This document shows, piece after piece, positions 45,815-55,285 of a DNA stretch of 64,000 nt. Origin of the DNA: Planctomycetota bacterium. GTDB lineage: Bacteria > Planctomycetota > Planctomycetia > Pirellulales > Pirellulaceae. Where the stretch lies: assembly GCA_016872725.1 (NCBI GenBank), contig VGZC01000023.1, positions 16,504 to 80,503 of the forward strand. The letters are read 5' to 3'. Below the pieces are notes generated by a model. That model had not been told where the DNA came from. It was given only the letters and a program-made list of their open reading frames with translations, and ran no database searches. The position numbers and the translations under genes were made by a program. The stretch's first letter is position 1, and each line of letters begins with the position of its first letter.

Positions 45815-47686
45815 TCATTCGACAGTGACGCTCTTCGCGAGATTCCGCGGCTTATCGACATCGCATCCCCGCAGTACGGCGATATGGTAGGCGAGCAGTT
45901 GCAGCGGGATGACGCTGACGATCGGTTGGAAACAATCGTCGATCATCGGGACGTGGAGCACGTCGTCGGCGAGCCGCGTCACTTCGGCGTCGTCCTCCGC
46001 GCAGATGGCGATGACCGGTCCTCCGCGCGCCTTGACCTCCTGCAGATTCGACAGGACCTTTTCGTAGACCCATCCGCGCGGAACGAGGAAGACGCTGGGA
46101 GTCCTCGCGTCGACCAGGGCGATCGGGCCGTGTTTCATCTCGGCCGCCGGATACCCTTCGGCGTGGATGTAGCTGATTTCCTTGAGTTTGAGCGCCCCTT
46201 CGAGGGCGGTCGGGAAATTGTAGTGCCGCCCCAAATAGAGGAAATTCTGGAATTCGCAGTATTTCTCGGCGATCGCCTTGACCTGATCGTTGAGCGCGAG
46301 GGTCGCCCGCACATGGTCCGGGAGCGCCCGCATGGCGTCGATGATGCGCCGACCCGCCTCGTAACTGACGTGGCGCAACCGGCCGAAGTAGAGGCCGAGG
46401 AGCGCGAGGACGACGCATTGCGACGTGAAGGCTTTCGTCGACGCGACGCCGATCTCGGGGCCCGCGTGCAGGAACACGCCTCCGTCGGCCTCCTGCGCGA
46501 TGCTGCTGCCCACGACGTTGCAGATCGCGAGCGTCGAATGCCCCTTGCGTTTCATTTCGCGGAGCGCGCCGAGCGTATCGGCCGTCTCGCCGCTCTGCGA
46601 CAGGGCGAAGACCAGCGTGTGCGGATCGACCGGCGGATTGCGGTACCGCAGCTCGCTCGCGTATTCGACCTCAACCGGTATCCGCGCCAGTTCCTCGATC
46701 AGGTACTCGCCGTACAAACCGGCGTGCCAGCTCGTTCCGCACGCCGTCAGGATGATGCGATTGATGTTGCGGAGCTGCTGGGGAATCAGATTCAGCCCGC
46801 CGAACACGGCGGTCGCGTCGTCGTCGCTCAGCCGACCCCGCATCGCGTTCTGAATCGTATCCGGCTGCTCGAAAATTTCCTTCAACATGAAATGCCGATA
46901 GCCGTCGGTCGTCACCCGGTCGCTCGCCGCGTCGAGCGTTTCGATACTCGGCTGGATCTGCCCTTGCTCGCGATGCGTCAAATGCAAACGGTCCGCCGTG
47001 ATGAACGCGACTTGATGGTCGGCCATGTAGACGATCTTCTCGGTGTAACCGACGAGCGTCGACGCGTCGCTGCCGACAAAATGCTCGCCCGTCCCGATCC
47101 CGATCACGAGCGGGCTGCCAAGCCGCGCGGCGACGAGGCAATCGGGGTAGTCGCGGAACGCGATGACCAGACCGTAGGTTCCCCGAAGCTGGCCGAGCGC
47201 GGCGCGTACGGCGGGAATCAGGATGTCGCGGGGCGCGGCCTTCCGACCTTGAAGCTGCACGAGTTGCTTGTCGACCATCGACGAGACCAGATGGGCGATC
47301 ACCTCGCTGTCGGTCTCGGATCGAAACCGATACCCCTCGGCCTCGAGGGCCGCTCGGAGCGACTGGTAATTCTCGATCACGCCGTTGTGGACCAGCGCGA
47401 GCGACTGGTTCCCGCCGACATGCGGGTGCGCATTGCCCGGTGTCGCCGCGCCGTGCGTGGCCCAACGCGTGTGCCCGATTCCAATCGCGCCCTGAAGATC
47501 GGTCTCCGCCACGATCGCGGCGAGGTTCTCGATCCGACCAACGGCTTTCGCCAGAACGATCCGGCGGTCGGCCGTGATCGTCGCCACCCCCGCGCTGTCG
47601 TAACCCCGATATTCCAATCGGCGCAGACCTTCGAGAAGGAAGTCGATCGTCTTGCGAGACCCGACGTAACCCACGATTCCGCACAT
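45815..47686 (-). CDS. glmS: Glutamine-fructose-6-phosphate aminotransferase (isomerizing)
   Basis: 623 aa from ATG 47686. It makes glucosamine-6-phosphate, the entry to UDP-GlcNAc for peptidoglycan-like and surface sugars. The N-terminus MCGIVGYVG puts the catalytic Cys at position 2. The glutaminase domain has GHTRWATHG and HNGVIENY. Two SIS domains follow (about 300-430 and 470-610) with TACGTSWHAG, the ALSQSGETADT segment, and the C-terminal KSVTVE end expected for GlmS. The longer frame to 47902 has no conserved content. Its place beside UDP-sugar genes supports a polysaccharide-precursor role. Confidence 0.96.
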   Translation of the reverse strand: MCGIVGYVGSRKTIDFLLEGLRRLEYRGYDSAGVATITADRRIVLAKAVGRIENLAAIVAETDLQGAIGIGHTRWATHGAATPGNAHPHVGGNQSLALVHNGVIENYQSLRAALEAEGYRFRSETDSEVIAHLVSSMVDKQLVQLQGRKAAPRDILIPAVRAALGQLRGTYGLVIAFRDYPDCLVAARLGSPLVIGIGTGEHFVGSDASTLVGYTEKIVYMADHQVAFITADRLHLTHREQGQIQPSIETLDAASDRVTTDGYRHFMLKEIFEQPDTIQNAMRGRLSDDDATAVFGGLNLIPQQLRNINRIILTACGTSWHAGLYGEYLIEELARIPVEVEYASELRYRNPPVDPHTLVFALSQSGETADTLGALREMKRKGHSTLAICNVVGSSIAQEADGGVFLHAGPEIGVASTKAFTSQCVVLALLGLYFGRLRHVSYEAGRRIIDAMRALPDHVRATLALNDQVKAIAEKYCEFQNFLYLGRHYNFPTALEGALKLKEISYIHAEGYPAAEMKHGPIALVDARTPSVFLVPRGWVYEKVLSNLQEVKARGGPVIAICAEDDAEVTRLADDVLHVPMIDDCFQPIVSVIPLQLLAYHIAVLRGCDVDKPRNLAKSVTVE

Positions 47687-47994
47687 GGCCCGATTCCCCT
47701 GCGACGGACAACCTGCCGAACCCGACAACCGGGTCCGCGCGCCCTTTGCGCAATGGTACTTCCGATTACGACATTGTTCCGACAATCGGGGCCGCGAATC
47801 GTACCAACGGCCGACCACCGGCCGAAGGCCAGTTTCCGGTCGTTCCGCCCCCATTTTTCCATTTTTTTTCGATCGGCCCCCGAGCCGTAGGGCGGCGTCC
47901 ACCGCGAGCTAGACTAAAATGTAGGTCAAACCTGGGGTCAGGCATGGGAAACCCCGCGGGAACCCGCCTCCCCCCCTTCGAGGAGTCTCATTCG
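47687..47994. other. 308-bp divergent region between glmS and the UDP-sugar dehydrogenase gene
   Basis: It contains mutually exclusive inverted repeats at 47762-47789 (CCGATT with AATCGG, or ATTGT with ACAAT), a T-rich tract near 47852-47870, and TAAAAT at about 47914. No open frame is supported. Confidence 0.5.
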
Positions 47995-49341
47995 ATGATG
48001 CTGTCCGCGACGGTTCCTTCCACCTATTCGGGCCTATTGGGGATCCTCCAGGATAAGACGGCGCGCGTCGGCGTCGTGGGTCTGGGGTACGTCGGCCTTC
48101 CGCTCATCCACGCATTCATTGACGCGGGTTTCAAGACGATCGGATTCGATGTCGACGGGGAGAAGGTCGCCCGATTGAAAGCGGGCGAGAGCTACATCAA
48201 GCACATCCCGTCCGATTGGATCGGCAAGTGCGTCGGAGAACGCGCGTTCGAGCCGACCGCCGACATGGGCCGATTGGACGAGGCCGACGCGATCCTGATT
48301 TGCGTTCCAACGCCGCTCAGCGCGAGCCGGGACCCCGACCTGAGTTTTGTCGAGTCGACCGCGCGGCATATCGCCCGCGTGCTTCGGAAAGGCCAATTGA
48401 TCGTCCTGGAAAGCACGACCTATCCGGGCACGACGCGCGACGTGGTCCGACCGATCCTCGCCGAATCGGGGCTCGACATCGGCAACGACGTCTTCCTCGC
48501 CTACAGCCCCGAGCGTGAGGATCCGGGCAATCCGGACTTCTCCGCGCAGCGGATCCCCAAAGTCGTCGGCGGAATGAACTCGCACAGCCTTGAGCTCGCC
48601 CTGACGCTCTACGGCCATGCCGTGGTTCGCACGGTTCCCGTCTCGAACTGCGAAATCGCCGAGGCGTGCAAGATCCTTGAAAATACCTATCGTTCGGTCA
48701 ACATCGCGATGGTCAACGAACTCAAGGTCCTCTTCGATCGCATGGGCCTTGACGTCTGGGAGGTGATCGACGCGGCCAAGACCAAGCCGTTCGGTTTCCA
48801 GGCGTTCTACCCCGGTCCCGGTCTCGGCGGACACTGCATTCCGATCGATCCGTTCTACTTGAGCTGGGTCGCGCGGAAGCATGAACTTCCGACTCGGTTC
48901 ATCGAGCTTGCCGGTGAAATCAACTCGGGAATGCCGGCGTACGTCGTGCAACGCGTGGCCGACGCGCTCAACGACGTCGGCAAAGCCGTGCGGGGCAGCC
49001 GCATCGGCCTTCTAGGCATGGCCTACAAGAAGGACGTCGACGATCCCCGCGAGAGTCCGTCGTTCAAACTGCTCGAACTCCTGACGCAGCGCGGCGCCGT
49101 CGTGAGCTACAACGATCCGCATATCCCGCAACTTCCCGCGATGCGGCACTACGACGTTCCTCGGCTGGCGAGCGAGGAGCTCATACCCGAGTGGATCGCT
49201 CGCCAGGACTGCATCCTGATCGCGACCGATCATTCGGCGTACGACTGGGACTTCATCGTGCGATACGCGCGGCGGATCGTCGACACGCGCGACGCCACGC
49301 GCTCGGTGACGTTCGGCCGCGACAAGATCTACAAGGCCTGA
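47995..49341 (+). CDS. Nucleotide-sugar dehydrogenase, UDP-GlcNAc 6-dehydrogenase-like
   Basis: 448 aa from ATG 47995 (AGGAG 9 nt upstream). NAD-binding GLGYVGLP near residue 30, active-site Cys in GGHCIPIDP, and the SPEREDPGN segment that separates the WbpA/UDP-GlcNAc and UDP-ManNAc branch from UDP-glucose dehydrogenases. It converts a UDP-hexose(amine) to the uronic acid in two NAD-dependent steps. Together with the epimerase and glmS it supports uronic or amino-uronic sugars in the exported polymer. Confidence 0.9.
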   Translation: MMLSATVPSTYSGLLGILQDKTARVGVVGLGYVGLPLIHAFIDAGFKTIGFDVDGEKVARLKAGESYIKHIPSDWIGKCVGERAFEPTADMGRLDEADAILICVPTPLSASRDPDLSFVESTARHIARVLRKGQLIVLESTTYPGTTRDVVRPILAESGLDIGNDVFLAYSPEREDPGNPDFSAQRIPKVVGGMNSHSLELALTLYGHAVVRTVPVSNCEIAEACKILENTYRSVNIAMVNELKVLFDRMGLDVWEVIDAAKTKPFGFQAFYPGPGLGGHCIPIDPFYLSWVARKHELPTRFIELAGEINSGMPAYVVQRVADALNDVGKAVRGSRIGLLGMAYKKDVDDPRESPSFKLLELLTQRGAVVSYNDPHIPQLPAMRHYDVPRLASEELIPEWIARQDCILIATDHSAYDWDFIVRYARRIVDTRDATRSVTFGRDKIYKA

Positions 49342-49378
49342 ACGATTTTCGCGGTCCGTCGCCCAACGCGTCGGTCGG

Positions 49379-49930
49379 TCACGCGGCGCGCCCGGCGCGT
49401 TCGAGCCGCTGGGCCTGCTCGGCGAACGCCCGAACCTGTTCGAGCGACAGCCCGTCATACACGGGTCCCTTGTCCGTCGATCGCTCCACGAAGACGCGCG
49501 ATTGGCCGTGGAGCATGCGAGGCATGTAGAACCAGGCTCGCCGCATCGACTCGGCGTCCTGGTCGGCGTGCACGAGCAGCAGGTCGGTATCGAGCAGCGT
49601 GTTGGCGAGCCGTGAGAGCACCATCCACGGATCGCCGGGCGCCAATTGGATGCGCGCCTCGGGAAACTGCAGCCGTTGATGGGCGTGTTTGAGCGTGAGT
49701 CCGGGCCGATCGGCCGGGCGCGATTCAAACAGGTCGATCCCCGTATAGCGGATCTTCTCGCCGCCCGCGTTCCGGGACGCTTGCTCGAGCAGCCGTCGAA
49801 CGCGGCCGCCGTCCCCGACTCCCAATTCAACGATGCGGCGGCATGACCACTTCGGGAGCCCCCGGTACAAGAACCGTTCGCCGGCGGGCTTGGAAAAATA
49901 GGACAGATAGAGGTGTCTCAGAAGGCTCAA
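49379..49930 (-). CDS. SAM-dependent methyltransferase-like protein
   Basis: 183 aa from TTG 49930 (AAGGA 8 nt upstream). Motif I is IVELGVGDGGRVRRLL, followed by YTGIDLFESRP (acidic residue of motif II), as in class I methyltransferases. The C-terminal part (LLLVHADQDAESMRRAWFYM) ends the Rossmann fold. The frame also opens at a GTG at 50110, but the extra 60 residues are not protein-like and would almost touch the next gene. Convergent with the dehydrogenase, divergent from the subtilase. The substrate may be a sugar or lipid, but this is only suggested by context. Confidence 0.65.
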   Translation of the reverse strand: MSLLRHLYLSYFSKPAGERFLYRGLPKWSCRRIVELGVGDGGRVRRLLEQASRNAGGEKIRYTGIDLFESRPADRPGLTLKHAHQRLQFPEARIQLAPGDPWMVLSRLANTLLDTDLLLVHADQDAESMRRAWFYMPRMLHGQSRVFVERSTDKGPVYDGLSLEQVRAFAEQAQRLERAGRAA

Positions 49931-50163
49931 CGCCGCAATCCTTCGCGCATGTTGAACAAGAGTGGGACACCATATCCATTCGGCCGGGGCCGCGCGCAAA
50001 GTCAAGGAAATGTCCGGGGAGCGGCGATCCCGGTCGCGCGCCCGCGCGTACCGGCGCGCGTTGACGCCGCGACCGGCACAATCCGCGAAGGTAGCCCAAT
50101 CGCGCGGCACGTCGGATCGGCATGACCTAGGCTTGCAATGCCCCTACGAAGCCGAGGTTGGAA

Positions 50164-53100
50164 ATGAGTGATCCGGGCCGCCGTCCCGCTCCGCGCTCCG
50201 CGCGGTTCGACACATTTGAAGAGCGATTGGTGCTGTCCGCGCACCCACTGGCGGCGGGGTGGATCGACGCGGCCGGATCGCGGGCGCCCGCCCATCCTCC
50301 TCTACGGCACTTCGACGAGCTCGCCCCTTCGCTCCTGGCTTCCGCGCGGTCGGCGCCGACGCTTGCGAACGTCCATCAGACCACGGGCGTCGCCGACGTG
50401 CGCGGAGCGTACGGATTCGACGGTTGGGGCCAGACGGTCGCGATCATCGACAGCGGCATCGCCTACGACCACCAGGCGCTCGGCCGCGGGTTCGGGTCCG
50501 GCACGCGCGTCGTCGGCGGATGGGACTTCGCGGAAAACGACGCGAATCCCTTCGACGACGGACCCGCCGGTTTCCACGGAACGCACGTCGCCGGTATCGT
50601 CGGTTCGTCGGACCGCGCGCATCAGGGCGTCGCCCCGGGAGTCGACCTCGTCGCGCTCCGCGTCTTCGACGACAACGGGGCCGGCAATTTCCAATGGGTC
50701 GAACAAGCCCTGCAATGGGTCCACGCGCACCGAAACGACTATCGATTCCCGATCACGACCGTGAACATGTCGATCGGCACCGATTGGAACGCGACCTCCG
50801 TTCCGAACTGGTCCACCATCGAGGACGAATTGACGCAGCTCGAGCGCGACGGCGTCTTCGTCTCGGTCGCGGCCGGCAATTCGTTCAGCCAGTACCGAAC
50901 ACCCGGACTGAGCTATCCGGCGTCGAGCCCGCACGTGGTGCCCGTGATGAGCGTCAGCGCGAGCGGCACGTTGAGCGCGTTCAGCCAGCGGCATGATCGA
51001 GCGATCGGCGCGCCGGGTCAGAACATCACCAGCACGGTTCCCGATCACGTGCTCGGCGCCGACGGCGTCGCGAACGACTTCGCATCGGCGTCGGGAACGA
51101 GTATGGCCGCTCCCTATCTCGCGGGAGTCAGCGCGCTCGTGCGCCAAGCGATGCAGTTCGCCGGTCGAACGGCGATCGATCGGTCGGTGATCGACTCGCA
51201 CCTGCGCGCGACCGCCGACTCGTTCGTGGACTCGGCCACGCAAGCGACCTACCTTCGCGTCAACGCCGGGCGTGCGATCGAGTCGATCATGCCGTCCGAC
51301 GATTGGGGAAACTCCGCTCCAACCGCGGGCAACCTCGGAACCCTCTCCCGATCGCTCACCGTCTCCGGCACGATCGGCCGGTTGGACGACGTCGATTTCT
51401 TCACATTCACCGCCGGCATATCGGGGCGCGTGCGTGTCGCCGCCACATCGACCGGGCGAATGGCCCCGCGGCTCATGCAAGGCGAGGGGCCAGCCCCCGG
51501 CGCGCCGTCCGATTCAATCGCGCTCGACGTGGAAGCCGGACACGCCTATTCGCTCGGCATCCGGTCCGCCTTCCACATCGGACACTACCAATTGGCGTTC
51601 ACACTCGAAGGCCAAGCCGAACCGCCATCTCCCTCACCGCCCGTTCCGCCGGAACCTCCCACCCCGCCGGTTCCACCCGCGCCGGTTCCCCCCGCGCCTC
51701 CGGCGGCCATCGATCTGGGCCGCGTGGCGCAGCGGACCGTGAACGATCTCGACCTGAATGGTTCGGCTCGGCGATTGGAACTGCGCGCGGAACGCGACGG
51801 CATACTCACCGTCGAAGGCCTTTTTGATGCGGCCGATGGACCGGTCGCGATCGAGGTTCAATCGGCGTCGGGCGAGCGGCTTAGCGTGTCGGCCCCGGAC
51901 TCGGGCGGACTTCGGCTCGATCTCGCCGTTCGTGGAAACGAGTCGTATGTCGTGTGCCTTTCGGGCGCGAATCGGAACGTCGATTTGCGCATTACGAACC
52001 TGGTGGCGGTCACCGGAACGGAACTGTTCGTTTATGGCACCGACGGTGACGATTCCTTCGACCTCACGTCGGGCGATTCCGGCCGCGTGTCCGTCAACGG
52101 AGTCGCGTATCCGACCGCGTCCCAAGCGTATTCCCGGATCACGGTCGACGGGCAGGCGGGCCGTGACGCGGCGAGGATCCAAGGCTCGGGCGCGGCCGAG
52201 CGGTTCATCCTCGGCGCGGGCACGTTCACCGCGTCGTCTTCGGCGCCGATGGTCGGAAGCAACATCGAGGATGTCACGGTCGATGGAGGGGGAGGCGCCG
52301 ATACGGCCTATCTGTACGGCACATCGGGTGACGAGCGGTTCGTGGGCGGCGCGCGAACGGGGACGCTTCAAGGTGACGGGTTCCGGACATCCGTTTCCGG
52401 TATGCGACGGATCATGGCCTACGGCCGGGGCGGATCCGATTCGGCGACCCTCGAAGGCGATTCGGGACCCGATATCTTCTTCGGGCACGCGAATCAAAGC
52501 TGGATTGTCGGCGTCTCGGGTTCGACGTTGGTCCACGGTTTCAAGACCGTTACCGCGGACGGATCGGACGGAACCGACACGGCCTACCTTTACGATTCGG
52601 CGGGTGACGACCGATTCACGGGCGCGCCGACGTACGCGAGTCTTGAAGGAGGCGGATTCTCGAACCGCGTCGAGTCGTTCGAACGCGTGCATGCGTTCGC
52701 CACGGCCGGGCGCGACGTCGCGAGGCTCTATGATTCGCCTGGGAACGACCGGTTCCTCGGGTACGTCGGCAACAGCCGATTGGTCGGCGCGTCGTTCCTG
52801 CTGCGCGCGGTGTCTTTCGACGAGGTGCACGCCTACGCGACGGCGGGCGGATCGGACGCGGCGTCACTCTATGGCGGAGGCGCGGGAAGCCGTTATACGG
52901 TCATGGGCGGCCACACCCATTCGCTCGCGTTTGGCACCGCGACGGCGACCGCCGAGGGATTCGAGAGCACGACGGTCTACGCGGCGCCGGGCGGCGGGGT
53001 CCTCCGCGCGTCAACCGCATCGGCGGCGTCCGCGCTCAGCGCGCATGCCGCGTCGCTGGACGCGGTCCATCGCAGTGGGGCATTCCGTCCCGACCTCCTC

Positions 53101-53262
53101 GATTCGGGAACCCGATCCCTTGCGGCGTCCCGGTGCGCCGCGCCCCGGATGGATGCCGTCGACGCGGCCATCCACCGCCTCGCAACCGCCGACGACGCGC
53201 CGCACTCCGATCTTGACGAATCGGCGATCGTGGACGCGCTGTTTTCGAGTTTCGGGGAGTAG
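50164..53262 (+). CDS. Secreted subtilisin-like serine protease with repeat-rich C-terminus
   Basis: 1,032 aa from ATG 50164 (GAGG 7 nt upstream). FEERLVLSA at 18-26 is another LEPR-XLL variant. The S8 triad is D96 (IIDSGI), H138 (HGTHVAG) and S313 (SGTSMAAP), with the oxyanion Asn at 239 (AAGNS). After the catalytic domain come a PPC-like segment (about 390-490), a Pro-rich linker, and six repeats of about 57 residues built on 'DxAxLYxSxGDDRF' (about 645-960), probably beta-structural and perhaps calcium-binding. The C-terminus is IVDALFSSFGE, matching the end of the giant protein. It is placed in the middle of polysaccharide genes and could process surface proteins; this is inference. Confidence 0.9.
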   Translation: MSDPGRRPAPRSARFDTFEERLVLSAHPLAAGWIDAAGSRAPAHPPLRHFDELAPSLLASARSAPTLANVHQTTGVADVRGAYGFDGWGQTVAIIDSGIAYDHQALGRGFGSGTRVVGGWDFAENDANPFDDGPAGFHGTHVAGIVGSSDRAHQGVAPGVDLVALRVFDDNGAGNFQWVEQALQWVHAHRNDYRFPITTVNMSIGTDWNATSVPNWSTIEDELTQLERDGVFVSVAAGNSFSQYRTPGLSYPASSPHVVPVMSVSASGTLSAFSQRHDRAIGAPGQNITSTVPDHVLGADGVANDFASASGTSMAAPYLAGVSALVRQAMQFAGRTAIDRSVIDSHLRATADSFVDSATQATYLRVNAGRAIESIMPSDDWGNSAPTAGNLGTLSRSLTVSGTIGRLDDVDFFTFTAGISGRVRVAATSTGRMAPRLMQGEGPAPGAPSDSIALDVEAGHAYSLGIRSAFHIGHYQLAFTLEGQAEPPSPSPPVPPEPPTPPVPPAPVPPAPPAAIDLGRVAQRTVNDLDLNGSARRLELRAERDGILTVEGLFDAADGPVAIEVQSASGERLSVSAPDSGGLRLDLAVRGNESYVVCLSGANRNVDLRITNLVAVTGTELFVYGTDGDDSFDLTSGDSGRVSVNGVAYPTASQAYSRITVDGQAGRDAARIQGSGAAERFILGAGTFTASSSAPMVGSNIEDVTVDGGGGADTAYLYGTSGDERFVGGARTGTLQGDGFRTSVSGMRRIMAYGRGGSDSATLEGDSGPDIFFGHANQSWIVGVSGSTLVHGFKTVTADGSDGTDTAYLYDSAGDDRFTGAPTYASLEGGGFSNRVESFERVHAFATAGRDVARLYDSPGNDRFLGYVGNSRLVGASFLLRAVSFDEVHAYATAGGSDAASLYGGGAGSRYTVMGGHTHSLAFGTATATAEGFESTTVYAAPGGGVLRASTASAASALSAHAASLDAVHRSGAFRPDLLDSGTRSLAASRCAAPRMDAVDAAIHRLATADDAPHSDLDESAIVDALFSSFGE

Positions 53263-53282
53263 CCGCGCGCAGCGAGCTCCGT

Positions 53283-55187
53283 TCATGCGGCGCGGCGGTC
53301 CGATCGGTCGTCCGATTCCGATCGGGGGGACGCCGCGAAGTCCGGCACGATCTCCGCAATCTCGCGCACCACGTCGTCCTCGGGTCCGTCGGCGATCCGC
53401 CTGAGGGCGTTCAGCCGCTCCAGGATTCTCGGGAGATCCGGGCGCGGCCCCTGCGCCACCAGGATCTTGGGATGCGGCGTCGCGCCGATCCGTTCCGCGA
53501 TGCCCAACAGCTCCTCGTCGAGCTTTTCACCGGGCCGCAGTCCGGTGAAGTCGATCGCGATGTCCGGTCCCTCACGCAGGCCCGAAAGGCGGATCAGATC
53601 GCGGGCGAGATCGACGATGCGGACGGGCGTTCCCATATCGAGAACGAAGATCTCGCCGCCGCGCCCCATCATGCCCGCCTGCAATACGAGTTGCGAGGCC
53701 TCGGGAATCGTCATGAAGTATCGGCGCATCTCGGGATGCGTCACGGTCACCGGACCGCCCCGCGCGATCTGTTCACGAAAGATGGGAACGACGCTTCCCG
53801 CGGAGTCGAGTACGTTGCCAAACCGCACGGTCATGAACCGGCACTGCGATCGGTTGGCCTGCGCCTGGACCCACAATTCGGCCATCCGTTTGCATGCGCC
53901 CATCACGCTCGACGGACGAACGGCCTTATCCGTCGATATCATGACGAACGACTCGACGCCGTGCTGGTTCGACAGGTCGACGAGGCTGCGCGTCGCGAGG
54001 GTGATGTTCTTGACCGCTTCGCCGGGATGCCGTTCCATCAGCGGCACATGTTTGTACGCCGCCGCATGGATGACGACCTGGGGGTGGTACTCCGAGAAAA
54101 TACGGCTCATCCGAATCCCGTCGTTCAGATCGCCCAGCACAACGTCGACTTCCGTTGTGGCGTCGAGCGGCGACAACTCGCGTTCCAGGAAGAACTGACC
54201 GCATTCGGACCGATCGACGGCCACGAGCCTCGCCGGCCGGTATTGCAGAACCTGCCGGCAGATCTCGGACCCGATGCTCCCCGCGCTCCCGGTGACCATC
54301 ACGATCCGATCGGAGAGCCATCGATGGAGTCCGTCGTGATCGAGTCGCACGGGTTCGCGTCGCAGAAGATCCTCGATCGACACGCTCCTCGGCCGCACGT
54401 CGACTCGGCCTTCCAGAAGCTGATGATGGCCGGGAACGACCTTCACGCCGATTCCGCGCCGGGCTCCCTCCTCAACAAGTCGGCGAACGACTTGCCCCGG
54501 CAGATCGCCGGCGGCGATCAGGATCTCGCGGACGCGCAGCCGTTCGGCGACCTCGCACGTCGCATCGAGGTTTCCGACGACGGCGAGCGGGCCGACGCGC
54601 CGCACGCCCGATTCGGCCCGATCGGCGATGAACCCGACCACGTGATAGGGCAGCGCGGAATCCCGGCAGATCGCGCGGAACAAGGCCTCTCCGGCGTCGT
54701 TCGCGCCGACGATCAGCGCCCGGACCGCTCGACGTCCGCGCGCCTCGCCCAGGCGTGCGACCAGTCCCCGCTCGCGGGCCCAGCGCGCGGCGGAAAGCAA
54801 ACCGCCGAGCACCATGATCGTCGCGCCCCAATCGGCCAACAGGACGCTCCGCGGGACGGTGAATCCCTCCGCGATGAGATAGTCGGCGATCGCGAGCGCG
54901 AGCGCGGCGCCGGTCGCCGCCTTGACGATCACGAGCAAGTCGTGGAACGTGACGAAATCGCGGGTCCGATGGGGAATGCCGTAGCGACCGAACGCGAGCA
55001 GCTTGACGAGCACGAAGAGGCCGACCGTGCGCCGAAACAGCTCGAAGGCCTCACCGCGCGGCGGGCCGTCGAAACGAAGCCAGTACGCGCCGACATGTAC
55101 GGCGGCGAAGAGCCCGGCGAGCGCGGCGCAGCGCGCCGCGCGGCGGGCGAGACCCGGCTCGCGATTCCGATTCCGTTCATCCGTCAT
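53283..55187 (-). CDS. Membrane NDP-sugar dehydratase/epimerase (WbpM/CapD type)
   Basis: 634 aa from ATG 55187. Four N-terminal membrane helices, then a first Rossmann-like domain (RALIVGANDAGE) and a catalytic SDR domain with VTGSAGSIGSE, AAAYKHVPLMERHP and STDKAVRPSSVMGACKRMAE, in which Met takes the place of the SDR Tyr as in WbpM. It typically makes UDP-4-keto-6-deoxy-hexosamine from UDP-GlcNAc, using the glmS-derived pool. It is the last gene of the minus-strand export run (98-bp gap from the ligase gene). Confidence 0.92.
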   Translation of the reverse strand: MTDERNRNREPGLARRAARCAALAGLFAAVHVGAYWLRFDGPPRGEAFELFRRTVGLFVLVKLLAFGRYGIPHRTRDFVTFHDLLVIVKAATGAALALAIADYLIAEGFTVPRSVLLADWGATIMVLGGLLSAARWARERGLVARLGEARGRRAVRALIVGANDAGEALFRAICRDSALPYHVVGFIADRAESGVRRVGPLAVVGNLDATCEVAERLRVREILIAAGDLPGQVVRRLVEEGARRGIGVKVVPGHHQLLEGRVDVRPRSVSIEDLLRREPVRLDHDGLHRWLSDRIVMVTGSAGSIGSEICRQVLQYRPARLVAVDRSECGQFFLERELSPLDATTEVDVVLGDLNDGIRMSRIFSEYHPQVVIHAAAYKHVPLMERHPGEAVKNITLATRSLVDLSNQHGVESFVMISTDKAVRPSSVMGACKRMAELWVQAQANRSQCRFMTVRFGNVLDSAGSVVPIFREQIARGGPVTVTHPEMRRYFMTIPEASQLVLQAGMMGRGGEIFVLDMGTPVRIVDLARDLIRLSGLREGPDIAIDFTGLRPGEKLDEELLGIAERIGATPHPKILVAQGPRPDLPRILERLNALRRIADGPEDDVVREIAEIVPDFAASPRSESDDRSDRRAA

Positions 55188-55285
55188 CACGCCGTCCCAC
55201 CCACGCAGCGCCGAGAAAGTTCATTGCCGCCGTCTCGAATTCGGCCGCGCGGCGATTCACGGGCCGTTCGATTCCTTCGTTCCCG

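Noticed and set aside
47687..47994. A glmS ribozyme in the glmS leader
   Set aside because: No ribozyme core recognised; glmS ribozymes are known mainly in Firmicutes.
49931..50110. The N-terminal extension (GTG 50110) of the methyltransferase-like protein
   Set aside because: Low-complexity Arg/Asp-rich content and no better ribosome site than TTG 49930.
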